A stretch of DNA of 12,937 nucleotides from an uncultured Acetatifactor sp. (GCA_910585615.1 CAJUFO010000098.1:1-12937); one strand, 5' to 3'. Numbered from the stretch's first letter, positions 1-8,255 are shown. Made by a program: numbers and translations. The notes: a model not told the origin generated them from the sequence alone.

Positions 1-48
1 ACTGGTTCAATCGCATGATTACATTAGGCAGTATTCAGCGTTATGCAG

Positions 49-54
49 TATAAT
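49..54 (+). promoter_or_regulatory. Candidate -10 box for the cNMP-fold gene
   Basis: A perfect TATAAT lies 17 bases before the start codon of the 763-residue gene, in the only AT-rich stretch at the left edge. No good -35 hexamer is found 16-18 bases upstream, and the implied start of transcription near position 60 would leave a leader of only about 10 nt around the ribosome binding site. It is a plausible but weak promoter call. The rest of bases 1-71 shows no gene. Confidence 0.35.
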
Positions 55-71
55 AAGAAAGGAAGAGCACT

Positions 72-2363
72 ATGCCAGGAATCGTCATCGAAAAACACAA
101 GACCATCTGCAGCTGCGAACAGCCAATGACCACATTGTACCTGATTTCCCAGGGGAGGGTGGAGGTACAGTGCCCAGGAGGCTCCTATCAGATCCGAAAC
201 GGCGATGTGGCGGGCATCTGCGAGATATGCTCGGAGATACACTTTCTGACCTACACCGCCCTGGAGGACACCACCCTCATACCCTACCCCCTGACCAGCC
301 TGGAGGCCCTGGGCAATCTCATGCAGGTGCGCCCCGAAATCGCCAAGCTGTTCCTCCTCTCCCTGCTGCGCCAGTTCGACGCCATGCTGGAGCAGTGTTC
401 CGTGTCCGAGGTCAGCAGCGCCAATCTCTATCGCAGGCTTCAGACGGACTGCGCCCTGTACGCGGACCTGTGCGAGCGGCACAAGGCCCCCTCCCGGATC
501 CCCCCGGAGGTGGAGGCGATCGCACCCAGCCTGGAGGACTCCTGCGATGAATGGCTGAGCAGGTATTATTCCGCGCTGCAGCGCATCTACATGGGCGCGG
601 ACGCAGGCGTGCTGCTGCAGGAGCCGGGGCTGTCCCTGGGGGCGCTCCGTAAGGGCTCCCTGGACCTGAACAAGTCCTACCGGGTGCTGGAGGCCCAGGC
701 CCAGTACCGCTCCCAGATCATAGACTGCTATTTCAATCCCTCGGGGAACGACCTCTTCGATGCCATGACCAAGCTCTACTACCGCCTCCGCCAGGAGGGG
801 CAGGACACAGGCGGGCTGTACGAAAGCATCTCCCAGATGCTCTGCCTGCCCGACGAATATGAAATCCCTCCCGAGGCCCAGGCCGAGACCCGTGTGGAAG
901 CCTTCCGCCGGAAGGAGGGCGCCCTCCAGCATCCCCAGGCGTCCACAGGCACCGGGGACGGCTCCGATGCGGACATCCTCCAGCTCCTGGAGGGCTCCCT
1001 GGAGACCATCCTGGACTATGCCGGACTCGACGGCGACAAGGAAGCGGCCTTCCGGGAGCATGTGGTCCTCTACCGGGACACCAAGGACAAAAATTCCACG
1101 GACGACGAGTGCACCCGTCTGCGCAGGAAGCTCACGGACGAATTCTATCTCCTGTACACGGAGGTGTTCCTCCGCTCCCTGTCCGTGTCCGGCATGCCCC
1201 TCCCCGTGCGGATGTTCCTCTATTTCGGCTATGTGGACGAGAAGCTGGCAGGGGAAGACAACGCTGTCGCCCTCTACCGCCTGGCCAGCTATATGAGCGA
1301 GCCGGGCCAGATGGGCGTCTACACCTTCTACGACTGGCTGCTGGCCATCTATGACGGGGAGAAGAACCCCAGCCGCAGCGAGCTGGACGAGGATTACGAC
1401 GATTTCGTCTACCTGCAGAAGAAAAAGAACAACCTCACCGCCGCCCAGGTGGCCGAGCTGGAGAACGATTGCATGGCGAAGGTGCGCTATGAGCTGGAGA
1501 ACCTCTTCCCCAGCGCCAACAAGGTGACCTATGGCCGGGTGACCACCTTCTGCCCCCTGTTCACCGCCGAGAACATGCTAAAGGACCTGCGGGACTCCTT
1601 CGTCACACCGGAAAAGATAGAGAGCGCCCTGACTATGCTGAAGAAGGTGGACTTCTCCGCCTTCTACCGTGAGACCATCGATTACGAGCTGGCCCAGGTC
1701 ATGAACCGGGAGCCCATGCATGTGGAATACCTGCCCGACATCATCCTGATGCCCAACGCCGGAATCAGGGGCTCCCTGTGGCAGGAAATCGAGGGCCGCA
1801 AGCGCAACAGCCCCAGCCGCATGATTTTGCCCGCGTTCTATATGGAGAGCCTGGACACGGCAATCGTCCGCATGACCGGCGAATTCCGCTGGGAGATGTG
1901 CAAGCGCATCCAGAGCGGCCGCTGGAACGATGTGTCGGAGCCCTCCCTGACCAGCGAATACTTCGACTACATGCAGTTCTACAAGAAGAACACGGAGCTG
2001 AGCAAGGATGCCAAGGAGAAGCTGCAGAACAGCCTGGTCCGGGCCAAGAACAGCTTCCGGGAGATGTTCGTCAGGGACTATATCACCTGGATTTTTTACG
2101 AGAGCAGCGGCTCGGCCAGGATGAACAAGGTGGCACGCAGAATCCTGTTCCTGTACTGCCCTCTCCCCGCCTCCATGGACGCAGGGTTGGAGCAGAACCC
2201 CATGTTCTCGGAGCTGCTCAGCCGCCAGCGGATCCTGTCCGGACAGCGGGTGCAGAAGCTGAGCATGCTGCGCCAGAAGCTGCGCAACAGCAACACCCCG
2301 GTGCCGGACTACCTGGAGCAGGAGATTGCCTTCGCGTCCAGGAAGCTGGAGGCCAATCAGTAA
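72..2363 (+). CDS. Cyclic nucleotide-binding-like domain protein with a long C-terminal region of unknown function
   Basis: This 763-residue, apparently cytoplasmic protein has no signal peptide or membrane segments. Residues about 5-110 resemble the beta-roll of the CRP/cNMP-binding family: a YLISQGRVEV strand pair, then a glycine turn (QIRNGDVAG) and a helix-rich tail. The usual phosphate-binding cassette (G-E-x-x-x-R-x-A) is not evident, so cNMP binding is doubtful. No helix-turn-helix follows, so it is unlikely to be an ordinary Crp/Fnr regulator. The remaining ~640 residues are mostly helical and charged. The most conserved-looking block is about residues 550-670, containing DIILMPNAGIRG (from 556), the WQEIEGRKR stretch, FRWEMCKRIQ and SLTSEYFDYMQFYKKN (from 625). 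I recall similar blocks in uncharacterised clostridial and spirochaete cNMP-domain proteins, but assign no function. The AAAGGAAG site just upstream supports the ATG at 72. A broken CD3324-like gene follows 13 nt downstream and may have been cotranscribed. Confidence 0.85.
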   Translation: MPGIVIEKHKTICSCEQPMTTLYLISQGRVEVQCPGGSYQIRNGDVAGICEICSEIHFLTYTALEDTTLIPYPLTSLEALGNLMQVRPEIAKLFLLSLLRQFDAMLEQCSVSEVSSANLYRRLQTDCALYADLCERHKAPSRIPPEVEAIAPSLEDSCDEWLSRYYSALQRIYMGADAGVLLQEPGLSLGALRKGSLDLNKSYRVLEAQAQYRSQIIDCYFNPSGNDLFDAMTKLYYRLRQEGQDTGGLYESISQMLCLPDEYEIPPEAQAETRVEAFRRKEGALQHPQASTGTGDGSDADILQLLEGSLETILDYAGLDGDKEAAFREHVVLYRDTKDKNSTDDECTRLRRKLTDEFYLLYTEVFLRSLSVSGMPLPVRMFLYFGYVDEKLAGEDNAVALYRLASYMSEPGQMGVYTFYDWLLAIYDGEKNPSRSELDEDYDDFVYLQKKKNNLTAAQVAELENDCMAKVRYELENLFPSANKVTYGRVTTFCPLFTAENMLKDLRDSFVTPEKIESALTMLKKVDFSAFYRETIDYELAQVMNREPMHVEYLPDIILMPNAGIRGSLWQEIEGRKRNSPSRMILPAFYMESLDTAIVRMTGEFRWEMCKRIQSGRWNDVSEPSLTSEYFDYMQFYKKNTELSKDAKEKLQNSLVRAKNSFREMFVRDYITWIFYESSGSARMNKVARRILFLYCPLPASMDAGLEQNPMFSELLSRQRILSGQRVQKLSMLRQKLRNSNTPVPDYLEQEIAFASRKLEANQ

Positions 2364-2381
2364 ATCCCCGGAGGGAATGGA

Positions 2382-2635
2382 AGAAAGCATAAAAACGCCC
2401 AGGACATCCTGCCGGACAGGCTCCTCAGGGAGCTGCAGCGGTATGTCTCCGGCGAGACCCTGTACATTCCCAGTGCAGAGCCGAAAAAGCCTGGGGGGAG
2501 ACCTCCGGGGCCCGGGCATATTATAAGAAGCGGAATGCGGAAATCCGGGAAAGCCATCAGGCCGGGGCGGACGCGGAGAGCCTTGCGGAGCTCTATCATC
2601 TGTCCCTGGACTCCATCCGGAAGATACTGCGTTGA
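2382..2635 (+). pseudogene. Broken CD3324-like small helix-turn-helix protein
   Basis: Two frames together give a protein that resembles the clostridial CD3324 family of about 85 residues, normally beginning MKYxxAQDxLP. From 2385, frame one reads KHKNAQDILPDRLLRELQRY, then VSGETLYIPSAEPKKPGG. The match then moves to another frame after the six-G run at 2493-2498: ETSGARAYYKKRNAEIRES and onward to a C-terminal helix-turn-helix-like SLAELYHLSLDSIRKILR and TGA at 2633-2635. Adding one G restores the frame. The N-terminus is also broken: where Met is expected there is AGA (2382-2384), about 6 nt after GGAGGG (2370-2375). The nearby ATG at 2377 is out of frame unless one base is added in the A run 2391-2395. 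Either the gene is decayed or the sequence has homopolymer errors. The family name is from memory of its typical motifs; the frame break is directly visible. Confidence 0.65.
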
Positions 2636-2637
2636 CG

Positions 2638-2687
2638 ATGCCCCACCGTCCGGGCTGTGACGGTGGGGCATTGCCATGTCCTTTTTT
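2638..2687 (+). terminator. Hairpin terminator after the CD3324-like gene
   Basis: A perfect 13-bp inverted repeat (ATGCCCCACCGTC at 2638-2650 with its complement at 2659-2671) encloses an 8-nt loop. A T6 run follows at 2682-2687. The stem is strong, but about 10 bases separate it from the T tract, so efficiency is uncertain. It starts two bases after the CD3324-like stop codon. On the other strand it lies just past the end of the MATE gene but has no T tract there, so it may only partly stop that transcript. Confidence 0.6.
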
Positions 2688-2709
2688 ACGGAAGTCCGGT
2701 ACACCGGAA

Positions 2710-4077
2710 CTAAGCCCTCTCCCGGCTCTCCGGATCCGAAAGCTGCTTCGTGAGCGTCCTGCGCACATGGAAGTAGGCCGGAATCAGGAACAGGTCCGCG
2801 AACAGCCATGCCAGCGGGTTCCCCAACGCCACTCCCGTGAATCCAAGCATGGGCACCAGCGCGAATCCCACGATGCCTCTGGCCACCATCTCGAACACCC
2901 CCGCCAGGATGGCGAAGGCGGGGAATCCCATGCCCTGTATCAGGAAGCGTATGATATTCACCAGGGCCAGCAGGGCGTAGAAAGCGGTATTGTAGATCAT
3001 CAGCATCCGGGCGTTGCCGATGATCTCGCCCTCGGAGGCCTCCAGGAACAGCTCCGCCAGCGGCCTGCCCAAAAAGACGCTCACCAGCAGCGCGATCACG
3101 GAGTACCCTATCCCCAGCATGACGCAGGATTTCAGTCCCTGGCCGATACGGTCCAGCCGCTTCGCCCCGATGTTCTGCCCGCCGTAGGTGGCCATGGTGG
3201 AGCCCATGGCATCAAAGGGGCAGGCCAGGAACCCGTTGATCCGACCCGAAGCGGTGACGGCGGCCACGGCCCCGGAGCCCAGCGTATTGGTGGCGCTCTG
3301 GAGGATCACGCTGCCGATGGCCGTGACGGAATACTGCAGCCCCATGGGCACCCCCATGCCGCACAGCATCCTCATCCTATGGCCGTCCGGCCTCCACTCC
3401 TCCCGCCGTATCCGCAGAATCTCGAACTTCTTCACCATGAACAGCAGACAGCAGGCCCCCGACACCCCCTGGGAGATCACGGTGGCCCAGGCCGCCCCCT
3501 GCACTCCCATATGGAGGTTCACGATGAAGAAAAGGTCCAGCCCCACGTTCAGGAAGGACGACATCACCAGGAAGATCACCGGCGTCCTGCTGTCCCCCAG
3601 GGCCCGTATGACGCCGGAGGTCATATTGTAGAGGAAGGTCACCGGAATCCCCAGAAATATTACCCATATGTAGTCATGAGACCTGTCGATGATGTCCGCT
3701 GGCGTGCGCATCCAGACCAGGATCTGCCTGGCCAGCGAGGCGGTGAGCAGGGTCAGCACTGCCGCGAATCCCAGGGACAGCCAAACGCAGTTGGCCACAT
3801 ACCTGCGCAGGTCCTCAAAGTCCCGTGCGCCGAACTTGTGGGCCACAGGGATGGAGAATCCGCTGCACACGCCCATGCAGAAGCCGATGATCAGGAAGTT
3901 CACGGAGCCCGTGGCCCCCACTGCCGCCAGGCTGTCCGTGCCCAGGAAGCGGCCTACGATCACTGTATCCACCAGGCTGTAGAACTGCTGGAACAGGAAT
4001 CCGAATAAAAGCGGAACGGAAAATCCCAGAATCAGTTTCATGGGGCTTCCCTGCGTCATATCTTTCGTCATGTCCAT
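2710..4077 (-). CDS. MATE family multidrug/toxin exporter
   Basis: This 455-residue protein has the length and hydrophobic pattern of a 12-helix MATE (DinF/NorM-type) antiporter in the cytoplasmic membrane. These proteins expel cationic drugs or metabolites in exchange for Na+ or H+. The N-terminus is typical: MTQGSPMKLILGFSVPLLFG, followed by QQFYSLVDTVIVGRFLGTD, then the AVGATGSVNFLIIGFCMG helix. The second half repeats the pattern (GAVAAVTASGRINGFLACPF, ATYGGQNIGAKRLDR). It ends in a short charged tail. Two starts are possible. The first ATG (4075-4077) has only about one base between GAGG and the codon. The third codon, also ATG (4069-4071), has a 7-nt spacing and is the likelier true start. 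Substrate cannot be read from sequence. It is monocistronic by its own promoter at 4137-4165, with a possible operator there. Confidence 0.93.
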   Translation of the reverse strand: MDMTKDMTQGSPMKLILGFSVPLLFGFLFQQFYSLVDTVIVGRFLGTDSLAAVGATGSVNFLIIGFCMGVCSGFSIPVAHKFGARDFEDLRRYVANCVWLSLGFAAVLTLLTASLARQILVWMRTPADIIDRSHDYIWVIFLGIPVTFLYNMTSGVIRALGDSRTPVIFLVMSSFLNVGLDLFFIVNLHMGVQGAAWATVISQGVSGACCLLFMVKKFEILRIRREEWRPDGHRMRMLCGMGVPMGLQYSVTAIGSVILQSATNTLGSGAVAAVTASGRINGFLACPFDAMGSTMATYGGQNIGAKRLDRIGQGLKSCVMLGIGYSVIALLVSVFLGRPLAELFLEASEGEIIGNARMLMIYNTAFYALLALVNIIRFLIQGMGFPAFAILAGVFEMVARGIVGFALVPMLGFTGVALGNPLAWLFADLFLIPAYFHVRRTLTKQLSDPESRERA

Positions 4078-4136
4078 ACCTCTTTTCCGAAATCCCCTGC
4101 CACCGGTGATGAAGCGGAGGAGATTGTTTCCGACAA

Positions 4137-4165
4137 AGTATATGCTTTCTCCCGGAAAAGTGCAA
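4137..4165 (-). promoter_or_regulatory. Sigma-70 type promoter of the MATE gene
   Basis: On the minus strand, TTGCAC (4160-4165) and TATACT (4137-4142) are separated by exactly 17 bases, a near-consensus vegetative promoter. Transcription would start near 4130, giving a leader of about 55 nt before the MATE start. No competing promoter is apparent in the gap. Confidence 0.75.
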
Positions 4166-4174
4166 TGTACTTTT
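4156..4174. promoter_or_regulatory. Imperfect palindrome overlapping the -35 box, candidate operator
   Basis: The 19-bp stretch AAAAGTGCAATGTACTTTT is a near-palindrome with perfect six-base outer arms (AAAAGT/ACTTTT) and partly matching inner bases. It covers the -35 box of the MATE promoter, where a dimeric repressor could block polymerase. No regulator gene sits beside it, so the binding protein is unknown. This is inference from position and symmetry. Confidence 0.4.
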
Positions 4175-4244
4175 TTGCCCGAAATCCCTTCCCCTATGTA
4201 CTATTTTGCGTTCCGAGGCACTTGCGCCGCCCAGGCTTACATGC

Positions 4245-4280
4245 GGAAAATCCGGGGCAGCTCTCTCCTGTCCCCGGATT
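4245..4280 (-). terminator. Hairpin terminator after the 79-residue gene
   Basis: A 9-bp perfect stem (AATCCGGGG at 4249-4257 with CCCCGGATT at 4272-4280) with a partly paired loop lies about 50 bases past the stop of the small minus-strand gene. Reading the minus strand, the stem runs into a short TTTT. This fits a weak intrinsic terminator separating the small gene from the MATE gene. Confidence 0.45.
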
Positions 4281-4331
4281 CTCCATAGGCGAAACATTTC
4301 CAGCCATTTTTCTATTCCCATTACATCCGCG

Positions 4332-4571
4332 CTAAGAGGCGGCCTGCTCCCTGCGCTCCAGATACTCCTGCAGAACCTCCGCCACTTCCTCCGGCCCCAG
4401 TCCCGACTCGGCCATGATGTCGCTCACGGCCTCCAGCTCCTTGCGCTTCTTCTCCATATACAGCTCCTCCAGCTCCCGCTTCTCCGACTCCACTCTGGTC
4501 TCCAGAGCCTCGATGAGCTCCTGCTTTGCCGCTATCTTTTCCTCAATGGTCTTACGCTGTCCTCTTGCCAT
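4332..4571 (-). CDS. Small coiled-coil protein of unknown function
   Basis: A 79-residue protein with an AAAGGAG ribosome binding site about 6 nt before its ATG. Residues roughly 8-50 are a highly charged helix with heptad-like spacing (KTIEEKIAAKQELIEALETR and on through LEELYMEKKRKELEAV), predicted to form a coiled coil. Residues about 52-75 (MAESGLGPEEVAEVLQEYLE) look like a short helical hairpin. It is reminiscent of small clostridial proteins that begin MARGxRKT, carry a coiled coil and end in a short helical pair. They have no established role; some databases give them misleading FliJ-like labels. It lies 131 bases downstream of the SNF2 stop on the same strand, with a candidate -10 (TATACT, 4614-4619) but no clear -35 between them, so it could be cotranscribed with SNF2 or separate. 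Confidence 0.75.
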   Translation of the reverse strand: MARGQRKTIEEKIAAKQELIEALETRVESEKRELEELYMEKKRKELEAVSDIMAESGLGPEEVAEVLQEYLERREQAAS

Positions 4572-4702
4572 AGACTTCTCCTTTCACAGAACTGTTTTAA
4601 GTCCTTTTCTACCAGTATATGGACAAGATATGGAAAATATTCCCCTGTACCAAAATTTTTTCCGGGCCTGTATACCGATACAAGGATTCCTGCGCCGGGG
4701 CA

Positions 4703-7700
4703 CTAGGAAAGCAGGGACAAAAAGTCCTCCTTGGTCATCCCGCCCAACTGCCCCGCGTCCCCGGAGATCACCTGCTCCGACAGGGCACGCTTGCTCTCCT
4801 GGAGCTCCTGTATCTTCTCTTCCACGGTGCCCTTCGCTATCAGCCGGTACACCACTACCATCTTCGTCTGGCCGATGCGGTGGGTGCGGTCCGTGGCCTG
4901 GTTCTGCACCGCCAGGTTCCACCAGGGATCGTAGTGGATGACCACGTCCGCCCCCGTCAGGTTCAGGCCCACGCCTCCCGCCTTCAGGGAGATCAGGAAT
5001 ACCTTGGTGTCGTCCCCGTTGAAGGCCTTCACCAACTGCAGGCGCTTCTCCTTGGGGGTGGCCCCGGTGATGGTATAGAAGCTGACCTGCTCCTGATCGA
5101 GGCGCTTCCCGATCAGCTCCAGCATGGAGGTGAACTGGGAGAACAGCAATATCTTGTGGCCGCCCTCCACGGCGCTGCGCACCAGGTCCACGCAGGCCTC
5201 CAGTTTGGCGGACTCGCCCTTATAGTCCTCGAAGCACAGCCCCGGGTCGCAGCAGATCTGCCGCAGCTTCATCAGCTCCGCCAGGATCTGTATCTTGTTC
5301 CGCTGGAATTCCTGGGCGTCCTGCATGCCGATCCGCTGCTTCATATTGACTACCTGTGCGTCATACAGCTTCTGCTGTCCGGATTCGAACTTCACGTACC
5401 GGTTCTCCTCCAGTTTCTCCGGCAGGTCCTTCAGCACGTTCTCCTTCATCCTGCGCAGGATAAAGGGCCCTGTCATGCGCTGCAGCCGCTCCAGCGCCCC
5501 CTGGTCCTCATTTCGGACAATGGGGGCCTCGAAGTCGCTCCGGAACACATCATACCCGTACAGATATCCCGGAATCAGGAAATCGAAGATGCTCCACAGC
5601 TCGCTGAGCCGGTTCTCGATGGGCGTCCCTGTCAGGGCATAGCGGGTCCTGCTCTTCACCGCCTTCACCGCCTTGGCTGCCGCCGTGGTATGGTTCTTGA
5701 TATACTGGGCCTCATCGATGATGTGATAGCTGAACTCCTTGTCCTCGTAATTCTCGATGTCCCGCTTCAGCAGGTCGTAGGAGGTCACCACCACATCGTA
5801 CTCCCGGTAATGGGAAAGCTTCTCCCGTCTCTCCTCCTGTCCCCCGGTGATGAAGCAATGGGAGAGCTGGGGCGCGAAAGCGCGTATCTCCTCGCCCCAG
5901 TTGTACACCAGCGAGGCGGGCGCCACCACCAGCGCCGTGCCCTCCTTCCCCTCCTGCCTGGCCGCCAGCAGCACGGCCAGCACCTGGATGGTCTTGCCCA
6001 GGCCCATGTCGTCCGCAAGGATTCCCCCCAGGCCGTAAGCCTCCAGGGTCCGAAGCCATCTGTAGCCGTTCCTCTGGTAGCCCCTCATGATCTCCCGCAG
6101 GGTGGGCGGCTCCTCGAAATCCGCGTCGTTAACGGTCTTGAAGTCCTTCACCATCTCCCGGAAATGGCTGTCCCGGGTGCTGTAGATCTCCTCGTTCTTC
6201 TCCAGCAGCTTGTCCAGGTACAAAGCCCGGTACAGGGGAAGCTTTACATTGCCCTTCAAAAGTTCCCTGGGGCTCATCCGCAGGGAATCCGCCATCTCCG
6301 CCAGGGTCTGCAGGGCGTCCTGCTCCAGGCTCAGGAAATCCCCGTTCCGCAGCCTGTAGTATTTCTTTTTCTGTCTGTAGCTCTTCAGGATGTCCAGCAG
6401 CTCCTCTGGCGGCACGTCCTGGGTGGCGATGTCCAGGTTCAGCAGGTTTTTGGACACGGATATGCCCACGCTCATCCGCACCCTGCGCCCGATGTTCAGG
6501 TTGGTGAACCGCCTGGTGCACTGCACCTCCCCCAAAGCCAGCAGCGCGTCCACGCCCTTGTCCAGCACCTGGAACATGAGCCCCTCATCCCCCAGGCAGC
6601 TCAGCTCCTTCTCCCTGCTGTCCCAGTAGGGGAACCACTGCCTGGCCAGGAACAGGGCCTCCTCCTCCCTGGTGCCCTCTCTAAAGGGCTCCAGCGGCCC
6701 CTCCCTGTCGCCGAAGTCCACCACCCGGAATTCCTGCTCCCCATACCTGGCCCCTACCCGGCAGCTCATATTGTCGTCCGCCGCGTCCAGATAGAACACG
6801 AACCGGGCCTGGGGCGGCAGGAAGGCCGCTATCTCCTCGGCGTTCTCCTCCATGATGTCCACCGCGCCCTCCAGCTGGGGCAGCACGGAATAATAGAACT
6901 GGGGCAGCTTGTTCCTGCCCACCTGGAAGGACAGCGCGCCCCCGTTGAAGAACTGGGCCATGATGCGGATCTTCTGCAGGAATTCCGTATCCAATCTGCA
7001 CAGCCCCGCCTCGCAGATGTAGTAGGCCGTGCCCACCCCGTAGAAAAGCCGGGGCATGCGGCAGTCCACCGAGATCCCATGGAACTCCCTGTGCCGCCCC
7101 AAATCGTTCTTGCGGATAGTCATGGATATCTTCGGGTTCTGCTCTTTTGCATACAGGGTCGTCTTCCATTTCGTATCGCTGTCCCTGTCCTCATATTCCA
7201 GGGGATTCTCTCCCAGCAGCCCGTAGAGCTCGTCCAGCCGCCAGCCGCTCAGGGCCAGCTCGCCGTCCTTGGAGGCGGCCCGCCTGGAATAGCTGTTGGC
7301 CTCTATCATCCTGCGCTCGAAGTTCAGCTCCTCCTTCACGATTCGCCCGATGAAATCGATCCAGGGCCTGGATTTTTCCGTAAAATTGGAGATGCTGTGG
7401 TTCAGGCTGGTGCTGCTGCCGTAGGAGGCGGTCTTGGACTCCTGGACATTGGTGTAGAACTCGAAGAGATCCTTCACCACGAACAGCTTCTTCTCCCCCA
7501 CCTTGAAGGAGACCTTCAGCTCCCCGTTCTTCAGGACCACCCTGGGAACCAAAGTCATGCTCTCCGCCTTTCCTATGGCATCCGACATCACGGTATTGGC
7601 ATGGCTCTCATAAAAGGCCCTTATGAGCTGCATCCCCTGCCAGTCCGTGGCGTCCCCCAGGTTCTTGTCTCTGAGGTCCTCCTCCACCCGCTGCAGCAGC

Positions 7701-8203
7701 GCTCCCAGATAGGCGCAGTACTCCCTCCTGTAATACATGCTGTAGTAATGCTTTCTGCACTCCGCGCACTGGCACTCCGCATACAGAGCGCTGTCCCTGT
7801 TAAAAAGGATGTGGACGGGGAAGACCGCCTTCCCCTCCCTGCCCTCTCCCACGGCGTCGCCCACCAGCTCGTTCCTGCCCTGGGCGTATCCGCTCTGGAC
7901 ATCCTGGAGGCTTACCTTGTCCTCCCGGCACAGCGCCTCCGCCTTCTGGGCCACTGCCTTGGTCAGCCGCATGGTCTTTCGGATGGCCGCCATATCGAAA
8001 TACTGGTAGCGTCCAAGCTCCGCGTAATCCGCAAGGCTCCGCTTCCCCGCCTCCGGGGTATCCTCTTCCTCCTGCCGGTTCAGGACGATATATTCCTGCT
8101 CCGTCTGTCCGTCTTCCCTGCTTTCAGCCGCGCTCTTTACATCCTCCACAGCATTTGCGGCATCTTTCCTCCCAGCGCCTGTGGCCGTCCGCCTCTTCTG
8201 CAT
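4703..8203 (-). CDS. SNF2-family DEAD/DEAH-box helicase/translocase
   Basis: A large cytoplasmic ATP-dependent double-strand DNA translocase of the bacterial SNF2 (RapA/HepA-like) group, about 1,166-1,168 residues. The C-terminal motor is complete: Walker A DMGLGKT (734-740, Lys739), motif II DEAQ (832-835), motif III TGTP (860-863), helicase-C segment ILLFSQFTSMLELIGKRL (about 1020), then GGVGLNLTGADVVIHYDPWW and motif VI DRTHRIGQ (1107-1114). Residues about 250-640 fit the bacterial SNF2-associated region. Near the N-terminus, Cys146, Cys148, Cys151 and Cys165 sit where a SWIM zinc finger (CxC...CxH) is usual in such proteins, but the final His is Tyr167, so the finger is degenerate. Numbering counts from an ATG at 8207-8209; the in-frame ATG at 8201-8203 has the better GAGG spacing (7 nt) and is used here. 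It has its own promoter at 8407-8435, with a hairpin repeat in its leader. Targets are unknown. Confidence 0.93.
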   Translation of the reverse strand: MQKRRTATGAGRKDAANAVEDVKSAAESREDGQTEQEYIVLNRQEEEDTPEAGKRSLADYAELGRYQYFDMAAIRKTMRLTKAVAQKAEALCREDKVSLQDVQSGYAQGRNELVGDAVGEGREGKAVFPVHILFNRDSALYAECQCAECRKHYYSMYYRREYCAYLGALLQRVEEDLRDKNLGDATDWQGMQLIRAFYESHANTVMSDAIGKAESMTLVPRVVLKNGELKVSFKVGEKKLFVVKDLFEFYTNVQESKTASYGSSTSLNHSISNFTEKSRPWIDFIGRIVKEELNFERRMIEANSYSRRAASKDGELALSGWRLDELYGLLGENPLEYEDRDSDTKWKTTLYAKEQNPKISMTIRKNDLGRHREFHGISVDCRMPRLFYGVGTAYYICEAGLCRLDTEFLQKIRIMAQFFNGGALSFQVGRNKLPQFYYSVLPQLEGAVDIMEENAEEIAAFLPPQARFVFYLDAADDNMSCRVGARYGEQEFRVVDFGDREGPLEPFREGTREEEALFLARQWFPYWDSREKELSCLGDEGLMFQVLDKGVDALLALGEVQCTRRFTNLNIGRRVRMSVGISVSKNLLNLDIATQDVPPEELLDILKSYRQKKKYYRLRNGDFLSLEQDALQTLAEMADSLRMSPRELLKGNVKLPLYRALYLDKLLEKNEEIYSTRDSHFREMVKDFKTVNDADFEEPPTLREIMRGYQRNGYRWLRTLEAYGLGGILADDMGLGKTIQVLAVLLAARQEGKEGTALVVAPASLVYNWGEEIRAFAPQLSHCFITGGQEERREKLSHYREYDVVVTSYDLLKRDIENYEDKEFSYHIIDEAQYIKNHTTAAAKAVKAVKSRTRYALTGTPIENRLSELWSIFDFLIPGYLYGYDVFRSDFEAPIVRNEDQGALERLQRMTGPFILRRMKENVLKDLPEKLEENRYVKFESGQQKLYDAQVVNMKQRIGMQDAQEFQRNKIQILAELMKLRQICCDPGLCFEDYKGESAKLEACVDLVRSAVEGGHKILLFSQFTSMLELIGKRLDQEQVSFYTITGATPKEKRLQLVKAFNGDDTKVFLISLKAGGVGLNLTGADVVIHYDPWWNLAVQNQATDRTHRIGQTKMVVVYRLIAKGTVEEKIQELQESKRALSEQVISGDAGQLGGMTKEDFLSLLS

Positions 8204-8255
8204 CCCCATTCCTCTCTCCGCTCTCTTTCCGCAGCTTATCTGCCTCTTCTATAAA

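Noticed and set aside
24..1061. 345-codon minus-strand open frame opposite the cNMP-fold gene
   Set aside because: Leu/Gly/Gln-rich translation without domains, no plausible ribosome binding site, and the plus-strand protein is coherent.
2632..4008. 458-codon plus-strand open frame opposite the MATE gene
   Set aside because: His/Gln/Pro/Gly-rich low-complexity translation, a shadow of the MATE coding strand, and it begins inside a terminator hairpin.
4640..4702. Possible terminator between SNF2 and the 79-residue gene
   Set aside because: Only a weak 5-bp TGTAT/ATACA stem; the AAAAAATTTT nearby is not preceded by a stable stem in the minus direction.
4619..8254. Very long plus-strand open frame (1,211 codons) opposite the SNF2 gene
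   Set aside because: It is the complement of a GC-rich coding gene, its translation is rich in Leu/His/Gln/Pro without any domain, and the minus-strand protein has every SNF2 motif.
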